A DNA stretch of 64,000 nucleotides, taken from Candidatus Onthenecus intestinigallinarum. GTDB lineage: Bacteria > Bacillota > Clostridia > Christensenellales > Aristaeellaceae. Below, one piece after another: positions 8,402 through 16,958 of this stretch (positions within the stretch are counted from its first letter, which is position 1; every line of letters begins with the position of its first letter). The stretch covers positions 1 to 64,000 of the forward strand of contig DVFJ01000037.1 in the NCBI GenBank assembly GCA_018713325.1, read 5' to 3'. Made by a program: the position numbers and the translations under genes. The notes under the pieces are model-generated. The model was not told where the DNA came from, did not search any database, and saw only the letters and a program-made list of their open reading frames with translations.

Positions 8402-9705
8402 AAAAGACGCTATGTCTGCTGCTTGCGCTGCTGGCCGCAGGGCTGAGCATGCCTGCGCTGGCGGAGGACCTTCCCGCGCTGCAGCTCAGCGTGGAGGGCG
8501 GTTCCCTGACCCTGACGCTGGAGGACAATTCCGCGGCGCGGTCGCTGCTTTCCCAGCTTCCGATGACGCTGACCTTTGAGGATTACAACGGCACGGAAAA
8601 GATTGCCTACCCGACAGAGGAGTTGGATCTGTCCGACGCGCCGGACAGCTGCGACCCGGATGTAGGGATGCTGGCGTACTATGCGCCCTGGGGCAACCTG
8701 TGCATCTTCTATCAGGATTTCCGGTATTCCGAAGGGCTGGCGCCGCTTGGCAAGCTGGAGGGGGATATGGAGCTGTTCGCTGCCATGGAGGGCAGCTTCA
8801 GCGCGGTTCTGGATATCGCGCCGGGCACAGGCGCGCCCGTGGTCTACATGACCTCCGAAATCACCCCCGAGGGGCTGATGGCCGTCTATGAGGCCCTGGG
8901 ACGCCAGGCGCAGGGCGAAAACGTGGCGGTCAAGCTCTCTACCGGGGAAACCGGCAGCAATTACCTGAGCCCCGAGCTCATCGGGGACTTTGTGCAGGCG
9001 GTGGACGGCGCCATCGTGGAGTGCAACACGGCCTACGGCGGGCAGCGCGCCTCCACGGCCATGCACTACCAGCTGGCCGAGGATCACGGCTATACGGCCA
9101 TCGCGGACGTGGATATCATGGATGAAAACGGCTCCATGACCCTGCCGGTCACCGGCGGCACGGTGCTCTCCGAAAACTACGTGGGCACAAATCTGCAAAA
9201 CTACGACTTTCTGGTGGTGCTCTCCCACTTCAAAGGCCATGCCATGGCCGGATTTGGCGGCGCGATCAAGAACCTGTCCATCGGGTGCGCCTCCTCCGAG
9301 GGAAAGGCGTGGATTCATTCCGGCGGCACCGGCGGCAGCATGTGGGGCGGGGAGCAGGACGCCTTCCTGGAGGCCATGGCCGAGGCGGCCAAGTCTGTGG
9401 TGGACTACTTCGGAAGCGGCGAGCGCGCCCTGTACATCAACGTCATGAACCGCCTGAGCGTGGACTGCGACTGCGACGGCAACCCCGCCGAGCCGGACAT
9501 GCACGACATCGGCATCCTGGCCTCCCTGGACCCGGTGGCGCTGGACCAGGCGTGCATTGATCTGGTGTACGGCGCGCCGGACGGCAGCTCCCTCATCCAG
9601 CGCATCGAGAGCCGCAACGGCCTGCATACGCTGGAGCATACGCAGGACATCGGCTTTGGCAGCCGGAACTACACGCTGGTGAACATCGATGATGGACTGG
9701 ATTGA
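8398..9705 (+). CDS. Secreted cyclophilin-like fold/DUF362 fusion protein
   Basis: A 435-residue exported protein. Residues 1-21 are a signal peptide ending PALA/ED. Residues about 25-135 form a cyclophilin-like domain (SAARSLLSQLPMTLTFEDYN, then YYAPWGNLCIFYQDFRYSEGLAPLG) of the type often found beside flavodoxins. Residues about 140-435 are DUF362 (VLSHFKGHAMAGFGGAIKNL, CDCDGNPAEPDMHDIG, DPVALDQACIDLV). Many DUF362 proteins carry a ferredoxin domain. None is seen here, so any Fe-S centre would have to use the few cysteines of the CDCDG region. The gene overlaps the preceding one by 4 bp and the following one by 17 bp. Confidence 0.8.
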   Translation: MKKTLCLLLALLAAGLSMPALAEDLPALQLSVEGGSLTLTLEDNSAARSLLSQLPMTLTFEDYNGTEKIAYPTEELDLSDAPDSCDPDVGMLAYYAPWGNLCIFYQDFRYSEGLAPLGKLEGDMELFAAMEGSFSAVLDIAPGTGAPVVYMTSEITPEGLMAVYEALGRQAQGENVAVKLSTGETGSNYLSPELIGDFVQAVDGAIVECNTAYGGQRASTAMHYQLAEDHGYTAIADVDIMDENGSMTLPVTGGTVLSENYVGTNLQNYDFLVVLSHFKGHAMAGFGGAIKNLSIGCASSEGKAWIHSGGTGGSMWGGEQDAFLEAMAEAAKSVVDYFGSGERALYINVMNRLSVDCDCDGNPAEPDMHDIGILASLDPVALDQACIDLVYGAPDGSSLIQRIESRNGLHTLEHTQDIGFGSRNYTLVNIDDGLD

Positions 9706-10597
9706 ACGCGAGGCCATCTATCTGTGGTATTACCTGGACATCCAGCTGCGGCAGATTGTGCCCTACTGGGCGCTGGGCATCCTGCTGGGATCGGCGGTGT
9801 CGGTGTTTGGCAAGCGGTTCATTCACGTCGCTGTTACCGGCGTCGGCCGCGGCAGATGGGGCTGGCTGGGCGTTGTCCCGGCCAGCCTGCTGGGCATTGC
9901 CTCGCCGCTGTGCATGTACGGCACCATTCCTCTGGCTGCCTCTTTTTCCGAACAGGGCGTCAGGGACGATCTTCTGGCGGCGTTCATGATGTCCTCCGTG
10001 CTGCTCAACCCGCAGCTGTTGCTTTATTCAGCAGCGTTGGGACGGACGGCGCTGGCCGTCCGGTTCGTCTCCTGCTTCCTGTGCGGCTGCGCGGCGGGAT
10101 GGCTGGTCCGCGCATTTTTCCGGGACAGGCCCTTCTTTCACTTCAGCGGCTTTCACCTCCGCGCCAGCCGGGACACGCACCCCCATCCGCTGGTTCGCTA
10201 TCTGCTCAACGTGCTGCGCAACATCCGGGCCACCGCCCTGTGGCTGGCTGTGGGCATCCTGCTGACCGCGCTGTATCAGATTCACGTGCCCCGGGAATGG
10301 GCCGCGGAGCTGTTTGGCGGCGGTGGGTTCGGCGTGCTGCTGGCCGCGACGCTGGGCGTTCCGCTGTACATGTGCGGCGGCGGCGCCATTCCGTTGCTGA
10401 TCGAGTGGCTGGCAAGCGGCATGACGCTGGGCAGCGCCGCGGCGTTCATGCTCACGGGCCCGGCGACCAAGATCACCAACCTCGGCGCGCTCAAAACCGT
10501 GCTGGGCATCAGGCGCTTTTTGCTGTACATCGGGTTCGTCGTGGTCTTTTCCCTCATCACAGGAATGGCCGTGAACGCCTTTGGCATGATGCCTTGA
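9689..10597 (+). CDS. ArsP/DUF318-family permease
   Basis: A 302-residue integral membrane protein with about eight spans. Duplicated halves carry the PF03773 signatures: GIASPLCMYGTIPLAASFSEQGV near 75 and LGVPLYMCGGGAIPLLIEWLASG near 220, with a cysteine in each (PLCMYG, YMCGGG). Members with CxxG-type cysteines export trivalent organoarsenicals (ArsP); others are of unknown substrate. ATG 9689 or 9692 lies inside the end of the preceding gene, giving a 17- or 14-bp overlap and tight coupling. No arsR gene is nearby, so the substrate is left open. Confidence 0.8.
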   Translation: MMDWIEREAIYLWYYLDIQLRQIVPYWALGILLGSAVSVFGKRFIHVAVTGVGRGRWGWLGVVPASLLGIASPLCMYGTIPLAASFSEQGVRDDLLAAFMMSSVLLNPQLLLYSAALGRTALAVRFVSCFLCGCAAGWLVRAFFRDRPFFHFSGFHLRASRDTHPHPLVRYLLNVLRNIRATALWLAVGILLTALYQIHVPREWAAELFGGGGFGVLLAATLGVPLYMCGGGAIPLLIEWLASGMTLGSAAAFMLTGPATKITNLGALKTVLGIRRFLLYIGFVVVFSLITGMAVNAFGMMP

Positions 10598-10608
10598 AAA
10601 ACAGAAAA

Positions 10609-11010
10609 ATGCCGCGTTTTGACTTTTGTTCCCCACGCATTTGCCCTTTGGCAGTGGACAACTGAACGACCTGCACGCTCAGCCCATGCCGGGCAAGAAA
10701 GCGCCGCTGCTGATTTCTGCCGGCAAATCTACCCGGGAGACCGGTTCCCTGGCCAGGGTGGAGGAACAGCTCGCCCTGCTGGGGTTGACTACGCGGTCTG
10801 TCCGAAAATCCATGAAAACCCGTCCCGGGAATGCGTCATGGAAGCAGCTGCCTTTGCCCGGGAGCAGGGATGCGACTTCATTGTGGCGCTGGGAGGCGGC
10901 GCGGTGCTGGATGCGTCCGTCGCCGTGGCGGCCATGGCTGCCTCCCCGGTGCTCTGTGGGACTGGGCGCGCGGCGGCACGGGCAAGGGCCAGCCGCTGAC
11001 GCATGCTGCT
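10609..11010 (+). pseudogene. Iron-containing alcohol dehydrogenase remnant
   Basis: Three frames must be joined to read the protein: MPRFDF, then THLPFGSGQLNDLHAQPMPG and SAGKSTRETGSLARVEEQL in the second frame, then KIHENPSRECVMEAAAFARE and QGCDFIVALGGGAVLDASVA in the third, then ARGGTGKGQPL after another shift near 10965. This is the NAD(P)-binding N-terminal third of a butanol-dehydrogenase-type Fe-ADH, including the GGG-x-x-DA motif. The downstream iron-binding domain is absent. With at least three frameshifts and a truncation it cannot be functional. It lies directly behind the permease in the same orientation. Confidence 0.75.
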
Positions 11011-11306
11011 GGGGCGGCCGAATGACAATGGGGGGGTGTTGTCACGTGCCGGTGCGCGGCAGGCGGCGCAGCCATGGAGGCGGCCGGATCAAGGGTTCAT
11101 GCGCCTCCATGTGACGGGCAATGCCATCGTTTGCCGGTCCAACCGGACGCACTGCCAGCACAGGGGCCGGCTCGAAAGGACGGCCTTGAGAGGATGCCAT
11201 TTTTTTCACAATTCGCCCGAAATCTCCATCCATTGGGCAGGAAATGACATGTTCAAGCGCGAAAATCACCCATAGAAATCGTCATTTGGCAGGGGATGTC
11301 GGACTT
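11011..11306. other. Spacer upstream of the metalloprotease, nothing recognised
   Basis: About 300 bp follow the dehydrogenase remnant. Open frames exist on both strands (for example minus 11042-11269), but none shows a ribosome site together with a familiar protein pattern. No intrinsic terminator or clear promoter was found. It may hold the further decayed body of the dehydrogenase. Confidence 0.5.
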
Positions 11307-14300
11307 ATGCTGAAACGAGAACGAAGGGTGCGGCTGGCTGCCACCTTGCTGGTGGCATTGTGCGCACAGGTATTTCTGCCTGTTCCGTCATTTTGCACGG
11401 CCTCGGCAGCTGCCGAAAATGCGCTGAATACAGCGCCTGCATTCGGCGCATACCTCCATCATGACTACACTGGAATCTATGCATTCGACAATCCGGTGAT
11501 CGCGCACAATGCGCAGCAGGCGGCGCAGGCAGCCGTCGACATGAACCTGTGCGGCGACCCCGCAGAGCTGCAACTGGAGCGCACCGCATCGCTGGAAGGC
11601 GAGACATTTTACCAGTTTCAGCAGATTCATCAGGGCATGAGGGTATGGGGCCATCGCATGATGGTCCTGACCGATGCACAGGGCACCGTGCGTGCAATCA
11701 GCGGCGATTACGTGCCCATCGGAGATCTGGAGGCCCGGCAGGCGGACTGGAATGCGCTGGCGCAGGCGGCGACAGACTGGGCGCATGGCGCAGGCCTGCT
11801 CGATGGAGACGGCGCGCTGACCGCTGAAGACGTGCAGCGCGCGAGCGAACAGGTCGTCTACGCAGGCGGCAGTGCGCCGCGCCTGGCCTGCCTGGTAGAC
11901 GGTTCCGTCCTGGGTTCCGGCGCCGCGCCGGACATTCTGCTGGATGCGGAAACGGGCGGGCTGCTGGACGTCATCGACAATCAGCTGTCCACCGCCGAAA
12001 TGACGCTCGACACCTATCCATGGCGGGCCGAATTCCCCTGCGAGGAGAACGGCGAGTATCTCCTGCGCGACGAAGCGCGCTGCTTTGAAATTTACGATGC
12101 GCAAGGCTATCTGGTCGTCCCCCTGATCACCACAGAGGACGACGACCCTCTGATCGAAAAGCAGGATTACGTCAAAAAGAATCTGTTGGATGCGCTGCTG
12201 GATCGGGGGCCTGCCGGTCTGACCTATTCGGAAGGATTGATCGATGAGCCCGTCTCGCTGCACGACCCGGAGGACGCGGACGCCTATGCGCGGAATGTCT
12301 ATGCAAGCGCCGCGCTGGCCTACGACTACTTCCACGAGGTGTTGGGCTGGGATGGCTTCAACGGTGCCCGGGCAAACATCAAAATCGTCTACAACAGCAA
12401 GGGCGTGCCCAACGGCAACACCGTCAGCACGGACAATGTCAACATGTATCCGGGAGAAAAAGCCGGCATACTGGTCTATCTGGACAACGCCGGGCGGGAA
12501 TATGCAGCCAATCCCAATACAGGGGTCCATGAATACGCCCACGGCGTCGAGCGGACGATCAGCGGCATCGTTTCCGATGGCGACGACGAGGGGGGCGGCA
12601 TCCGGGAAGCGTTCAGCGATGCATTTGCCGAGCTGGCTGAGGCATACGCCACAGGACGCGATCCCGACTGGACCAATGCCGTGCGAAGCTGCTATCCGAG
12701 CGGCGCGGATACGCTGTTCCACTATGCCGACTACGCGGATGGCACGGACGGCCATGCCTCCAGCACGATCGTCACGTACTCACTGTACCGGCTCTGGTGG
12801 GAGTGGCGCGACAGTATGCCGGTCGCGGAATGCATGGAAAAGATGTCGCATCTGTTGTTCCGGGCGCTGTTCCTGCTGCCAAGCGATGCGGGTTTCTTTG
12901 ATCTGGCGTATGCCATGCGCACGAGCGGACGCATCATGGAACGCAACGGAGACCTGTCCCTGAAGCAATACGACCAGCTCTGCGAATCCCTCCAGAGCGT
13001 AGGTCTGCTCAAGCAGGAGTCGACATGCATCATCGAGGTCACCGATCGGGACGGCGTACCCGTCGAAAATGCGCTGGTAACGCTGGTTACCGGCAAAGAT
13101 GCCGATGCGCCCGTGCTCGAGGACAACGATCTGAACGGCGGCATGAGCCTGATTACGCTGCGTACCAGCGGCGCAGGGCTGTGTCACATTCGGCTGTTCG
13201 ACGATGGCGCAAGCTATCGCATCGCCGTTCACGCCGATGGCTACGAGCCATATTCCGGCTGGGTGGATACCATCGTGGAACAGACGGACTCCGCCGACGT
13301 GCAATTTCTGGTCAATCGCGTACAGCTATGGCCCGAGGGCGGCGAACCCGGCGAGATCCCGACGGCCGAGTTCGACGACGGATTGCTGTGGGCCCAGCTG
13401 GAGCGCCTTGCAGAGCAGTACGGCATGGTGGACAGCGGCGAAGAGCGCTTTGCGAGCGATCCGGCACAGTCATCCATCCCCGCAGAACGGCTTTGCGGAC
13501 TGCTGGGCGCGGATCTCTACGACTACGACGGCGACGGGCAAAACGAACTGCTCGTCATGCGCCTGGATACGCCGCCCGCTCAAGCGCAGGGCTCTGAAAC
13601 GACGCATTGCGTGATATCGGTCTACGAGTGGAATGCCAATATGGCGGCGGTGGAGCTGGCAGGCGAGCTCACCTTTGATTTACCCATGACGAATGGATTT
13701 GCCAACGCTGCCATTCACTTTGCGCGCGGAGAGTCGAGCGAAGGCGCGGCGTTGTACGCAGAATATCTCTACGACTTCAATTCACGGGGGTTCGGTACGC
13801 TGCGCATCGCGTATGACGGAACGCTGCATGTGACCGGCGGCGTCGAGTGCGACGAGTTCTATGCGTGGTGCAGCTGTCATCGTGCGCTGTCAAACGAGGC
13901 ATTGCAAAACCTGCTGAGTCCTCAGCTGGCGCTGGATGGCGGCGGATGGGAGCAATGGGGCCTCTACGACTGGGAAGAAGAATCCGCCGATCCCTCCCAG
14001 GATGATCTGGATGCATACAGCGCATGTTATGCCGGCCTTCTGGCGGAAATCCATCTGGAAAATCCCGAATCCTTCAGCATGTGGATCAATCCTGCCCGCC
14101 CCACCGTGGGCGAATATATCCCCGAGCAGGCAGAAGCGTTCCAGCAGCGCGTGGAGGCGCTGTCCCGGTATGAACACGAGCATGCCGCCGCACCATTCGA
14201 CCAGCGATACCGTCCGACAGACGGTACGCTGCTGGCATTGTGCGGAGTGAGCCGCTTTGTGGACAGCGCCGGCATCGCGCTCAATTGCTATGACGCGGGA

Positions 14301-14324
14301 GACGCACTGTCTTCGTACCGTTAA
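11307..14324 (+). CDS. Secreted M4-family (thermolysin-like) metalloprotease
   Basis: The product is 1005 residues, far longer than thermolysin precursors (about 550). A signal peptide occupies about 1-35. An FTP/PepSY-like propeptide follows (YQFQQIHQGMRVWGHRMMVL near 110). The catalytic domain has the zinc site H408-E409-x-x-H412 (GVHEYAHGV), third ligand E434 (IREAFSDAF) and the late His H483 (DGHASST). After about residue 580 there is a carboxypeptidase-regulatory-like beta domain (VTDRDGVPVENALVTLVTG), then an unassigned C-terminal region with a DYDGDGQNE calcium-loop-like motif near 740. ATG 11307 is used; the upstream in-frame start lacks a ribosome site. Extracellular protein degradation is the expected role. 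Confidence 0.88.
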   Translation: MLKRERRVRLAATLLVALCAQVFLPVPSFCTASAAAENALNTAPAFGAYLHHDYTGIYAFDNPVIAHNAQQAAQAAVDMNLCGDPAELQLERTASLEGETFYQFQQIHQGMRVWGHRMMVLTDAQGTVRAISGDYVPIGDLEARQADWNALAQAATDWAHGAGLLDGDGALTAEDVQRASEQVVYAGGSAPRLACLVDGSVLGSGAAPDILLDAETGGLLDVIDNQLSTAEMTLDTYPWRAEFPCEENGEYLLRDEARCFEIYDAQGYLVVPLITTEDDDPLIEKQDYVKKNLLDALLDRGPAGLTYSEGLIDEPVSLHDPEDADAYARNVYASAALAYDYFHEVLGWDGFNGARANIKIVYNSKGVPNGNTVSTDNVNMYPGEKAGILVYLDNAGREYAANPNTGVHEYAHGVERTISGIVSDGDDEGGGIREAFSDAFAELAEAYATGRDPDWTNAVRSCYPSGADTLFHYADYADGTDGHASSTIVTYSLYRLWWEWRDSMPVAECMEKMSHLLFRALFLLPSDAGFFDLAYAMRTSGRIMERNGDLSLKQYDQLCESLQSVGLLKQESTCIIEVTDRDGVPVENALVTLVTGKDADAPVLEDNDLNGGMSLITLRTSGAGLCHIRLFDDGASYRIAVHADGYEPYSGWVDTIVEQTDSADVQFLVNRVQLWPEGGEPGEIPTAEFDDGLLWAQLERLAEQYGMVDSGEERFASDPAQSSIPAERLCGLLGADLYDYDGDGQNELLVMRLDTPPAQAQGSETTHCVISVYEWNANMAAVELAGELTFDLPMTNGFANAAIHFARGESSEGAALYAEYLYDFNSRGFGTLRIAYDGTLHVTGGVECDEFYAWCSCHRALSNEALQNLLSPQLALDGGGWEQWGLYDWEEESADPSQDDLDAYSACYAGLLAEIHLENPESFSMWINPARPTVGEYIPEQAEAFQQRVEALSRYEHEHAAAPFDQRYRPTDGTLLALCGVSRFVDSAGIALNCYDAGDALSSYR

Positions 14325-14577
14325 AGGGATCCATTCCGCCTTTTGAAAGGCACCGGTAGGGAAAGCGGAGGGGTTCATGCTGCATTCCCCATGAGTATCC
14401 CCAACCTCAAATCGTTCCTTGCGCCATTGTATGCGTGTAGACGCGACTGAAACGCAACGTTGATGCCAACGCATTGAAGTCACAGCTTTTGACGTCCTGA
14501 ATACGCAAGGTATTGCCGCATTCTACAGAAAATATTGATGTTCTATACTGTGGACTGAGACAGAGGGGAAGAATCGC
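14325..14577. other. Intergenic region with a possible acetyltransferase remnant
   Basis: No intact gene is present. In frame at 14464-14538, after an in-frame stop, the sequence reads CQRIEVTAFDVLNTQGIAAF and then YRKY-stop. This resembles the end of a GNAT acetyltransferase ('v-l-V---N--ai-fYrk-GF'). A TATACT at 14544-14549 could be a -10 element for the following phosphodiesterase gene, but no matching -35 lies at 16-18 bp. Confidence 0.35.
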
Positions 14578-15303
14578 ATGTTTATCAACTACGCCCATAG
14601 AGGGGCGTCGGCCTATGCGCCCGAGAACACCATGGCGGCGTTTGAGCTGGGCGTGCGGATGGGCGCCAACGGCATCGAACTGGACCTGCAACAGACCCGG
14701 GATGGGACAATCGTCCTCTTTCACGACGCGGAGATCGACCGCAAGTCCAACGGCAGCGGCACAATTGGCGAACATACTTACGCGCAACTGCGCGAGCTGG
14801 ACTTTGGCGGGTGGTTTCACGCGTCCTTTCAGGGGGAACGGATCGTGCGCTTTGAGGACTTCGCGCAGACCTTCGCACGCCGGGACCTGACGTTCGCGGT
14901 TGAACTCAAGGGCGCGGGCTTTGAGCGGGAGGCGCTGGAGACGGTAAGACGGTATTTTGACCTGAACCGCGTCTACATCACGTCCTTCTCCTATGAGGCG
15001 CTCCGGCGCGTTCGGGCGCTGGATGGCGCGATCCGGCTGTCCTGGCTGATCCGGGAGAGCATCGACGAAGGAGGGCTGCAAAAGCTGCGGGAGATCCGGG
15101 GCAGCCAGATCTGCCCGCCGGCCAGGAGCGTGACAGCGGCGGAGGTCGAGCTGGCACACGCATGGGGTGCAGGGGTCAGACTCTGGGGCGTTTCGGATGA
15201 GGAGATCATGCGAAGGACCTTCCCGCTGCATACGGAGGGGATGACGGTCAACTTTCCGGACAAATTGAAGGCGCTCATGGACGGACAGACCGGAAGGCGG
15301 TGA
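14578..15303 (+). CDS. Glycerophosphodiester phosphodiesterase
   Basis: A 241-residue GDPD-family enzyme hydrolysing glycerophosphodiesters to glycerol 3-phosphate and an alcohol. The family signature is at the N-terminus: YAHRGASAYAPENTMAAF (His-Arg, Glu) and GIELDLQQTRDG with the metal-binding E and D, then VLFHD with the catalytic His. The C-terminal barrel closes with GVRLWGVSDEE. It has no signal peptide, so it is cytoplasmic and could recycle deacylated phospholipid headgroups. AGAGGGGAAG precedes ATG 14578. It is a single-gene unit lying between two acetyltransferase fragments. Confidence 0.9.
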   Translation: MFINYAHRGASAYAPENTMAAFELGVRMGANGIELDLQQTRDGTIVLFHDAEIDRKSNGSGTIGEHTYAQLRELDFGGWFHASFQGERIVRFEDFAQTFARRDLTFAVELKGAGFEREALETVRRYFDLNRVYITSFSYEALRRVRALDGAIRLSWLIRESIDEGGLQKLREIRGSQICPPARSVTAAEVELAHAWGAGVRLWGVSDEEIMRRTFPLHTEGMTVNFPDKLKALMDGQTGRR

Positions 15304-15313
15304 CGAAGGCCCG

Positions 15314-15520
15314 TCAGGACGGAATGAGACGGCACAGGTAGCGGACGCATCCGGGGTATTTTTCGCCCAGGGGGACGATGGAAAACCCGCAGGCGCGGTA
15401 AAAGCCGACGGCGTCGCCGTCCGTTTCCGCGCGCAGTTCCCCCTTGGCGAGGCGGCGCTTGTTGCCGCAGGCCGCCGGGATGAGCGAAGCATAACAGAAA
15501 AGCGCGGAAATGCAAAGCAT
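15314..15520 (-). pseudogene. GNAT acetyltransferase C-terminal fragment
   Basis: Minus-strand frame with [20 protein letters not shown], then [20 protein letters not shown]. This matches the last strands of GNAT N-acetyltransferases ('l-aeTd-dAv-FYrk-GF-v--lgekypgv-ryrC-l'). The acetyl-CoA-binding loop (Q/RxxGxG/A) and everything before it are missing. No ribosome site or sensible start precedes it. It is a truncated relic, convergent with the phosphodiesterase gene. Confidence 0.6.
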
Positions 15521-15584
15521 GTGCAGGCATGCTTCCAGGTCCGCGCCTTTTCCGGCTGAAAATGGCGCGGGGAGAAGGCGGCGT

Positions 15585-15614
15585 CTTTCAAATCCCGGCA
15601 GGTTATGGTATAAT
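15585..15614 (+). promoter_or_regulatory. Candidate promoter for sortase gene
   Basis: A perfect TATAAT (15609-15614) lies 24 bp before ATG 15638, with CTTTCA (15585-15590) 18 bp upstream as a weak -35. The -10 is strong and the -35 poor. Confidence 0.45.
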
Positions 15615-15637
15615 ATATCCGTTTATGACAAAACGAC

Positions 15638-16879
15638 ATGGGTGAGAAGATGGCTCGGTATTGGTTCGGACGGCTCCGCTTGCGCATGAAACGCAGGCCT
15701 GCGCGCACAACAGAGCGGACATACGGCGCATCGGGAAGGCGTCCGCAGGGCCGCAGCTTCGGCGAGGGGCGCGCGGCGGGGAAGCGCCCGCAGGGCCGTA
15801 GCTTCGACAGGGGCCGCACGGCGGGGAAGCGTCCGCAGGGCCGCAGCTTCGGCGAGGGGCGCGCGGCGGGGAAGCGTCCGCAGAGCTGGAGCTTCGACGG
15901 AGGCCGCGCGCCTTCGACGCATGCGCGCGGAGGAAGGGCACGGCAATATGCCCACGCGCCGCAAGTCTGGCGCAGACGCCGCCTGATGCGGATGTGCGCC
16001 GCCGGCTGCATGGCTGTGCTGGCGCTGTGCCTCGTGCGGCTCATCTCCTATGGAGCGGACTATGTGAAGGCGCGGCGCGCCTCTGCGGAGCTGCGCGCGA
16101 TCTACTACGAGCAGGAGGAGCCCGTCGCAGCCACGCCTGCACAGGCCGCGCCCACGCCCACAGCCATGCCTTCACCCACGCCCGAACCGTCGCCCGCGCC
16201 TTCGTCCACGCCGGCGACGGTGCTGGAGCCGCTCGCCTATCCGGACAACCCCTACGCCAACGTGCGCACGCGCTTTCAGAAGATCCAGCGGCAGAACGCG
16301 GACATCATCGGCTGGCTGACCATCGACGAGATGATCGACGAGGCGGTCGTCCAGCGCGACAACGCGTATTATCTCAACCGGGACTACCGTGGCTACCACA
16401 ACGTCAACGGCGCGATCTTCCTGGAGGAGACCTGCGATCTGTCGACGCGACCCTATACGCTCATGCTCTACGGCCACAACATGAAGACCGGCGCGATGTT
16501 CGGCAGCCTGCGCAACTATGAGAACATGACCTATTACCGCAACAACCCCTTCATCACCTTTGACACGGCCTATGAGGACGGACGGTATGTGATCTTCGCG
16601 GTGTCGACCGTCAGCCTTGACCGGCTGGACGACCGCTATGTCGACTTTGCCAAGCTGAACGCGGATTGGATTGATCAGCGCAGCGAAGCGCTGGACGCGC
16701 TGATGTCCTGCTCGCTGTACCGCACGGCGCTGGATGTGACGCCCCAGGACCAGCTGTTGCTGCTCGTCACCTGCGTGGACGAGGAGGAGGAGCGGCGCGT
16801 GGTCGCCGCCCGCAGGCTGCGACCGGATGAGACCGAGGAGAGCCTGGCAAAGGCGATCGAGGCCACCACCAAGCGCTGA
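15638..16879 (+). CDS. Class B sortase with Arg-rich repeat N-terminus
   Basis: A 413-residue membrane-anchored transpeptidase. Residues 1-112 are a strongly basic cytoplasmic region, including four 15-residue repeats (GKRPQGRSFGEGRAA type, residues 33-92). One membrane span lies at about 115-135, then a Pro/Thr/Ala-rich linker (about 155-190). The sortase domain has catalytic H280 (LYGHNM), C379 (LLVTCVD) and an Arg shortly after (EERRVVAARR). Class B sortases usually attach NPQTN-type or pilus-like proteins to peptidoglycan. No candidate substrate is adjacent. ATG 15638 or 15650 are both possible. The long basic tail is unusual for sortases. Confidence 0.88.
   Translation: MGEKMARYWFGRLRLRMKRRPARTTERTYGASGRRPQGRSFGEGRAAGKRPQGRSFDRGRTAGKRPQGRSFGEGRAAGKRPQSWSFDGGRAPSTHARGGRARQYAHAPQVWRRRRLMRMCAAGCMAVLALCLVRLISYGADYVKARRASAELRAIYYEQEEPVAATPAQAAPTPTAMPSPTPEPSPAPSSTPATVLEPLAYPDNPYANVRTRFQKIQRQNADIIGWLTIDEMIDEAVVQRDNAYYLNRDYRGYHNVNGAIFLEETCDLSTRPYTLMLYGHNMKTGAMFGSLRNYENMTYYRNNPFITFDTAYEDGRYVIFAVSTVSLDRLDDRYVDFAKLNADWIDQRSEALDALMSCSLYRTALDVTPQDQLLLLVTCVDEEEERRVVAARRLRPDETEESLAKAIEATTKR
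15734..15913 (+). repeat. Four 45-bp tandem repeats inside the sortase gene
   Basis: Four in-frame 45-bp units encode G-R/K-R-P-Q-x-x-S-F-x-x-G-R-x-x. Units 1 and 3 are almost identical in DNA (AGGGCCGCAGCTTCGGCGAG core), units 2 and 4 are more diverged. The unit keeps frame, so copy-number change would only lengthen or shorten the basic tail. Confidence 0.85.
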
Positions 16880-16894
16880 CAGGCCAGATGGGGA

Positions 16895-16945
16895 TTGACA
16901 GAGCGCGTCCGGCGGCTTATCATATGGATATACCCCTAATGGTAT
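16895..16945 (+). promoter_or_regulatory. Promoter and CsoR-type operator of the regulator gene
   Basis: TTGACA (16895-16900) and TATCAT (16918-16923) are 17 bp apart. Immediately downstream is ATACCCCTAATGGTAT (16930-16945), a near-palindromic TACCC-type element like those bound by copper-sensing CsoR proteins. A related 16-mer occupies the spacer of the next promoter (17289-17304), matching at 13 of 16 positions. Confidence 0.7.
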
Positions 16946-16958
16946 GGAGGGATGAGCC

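Noticed and set aside
11042..11269. Minus-strand frame MIFALEHVISCPMDGDFGRI in the spacer before the metalloprotease
   Set aside because: No upstream ribosome site and no family match; it could be chance coding in a decayed region.
15734..15913. Tandem repeats considered as a CRISPR-like array
   Set aside because: Units are contiguous without spacers, in frame, and part of the sortase coding sequence.
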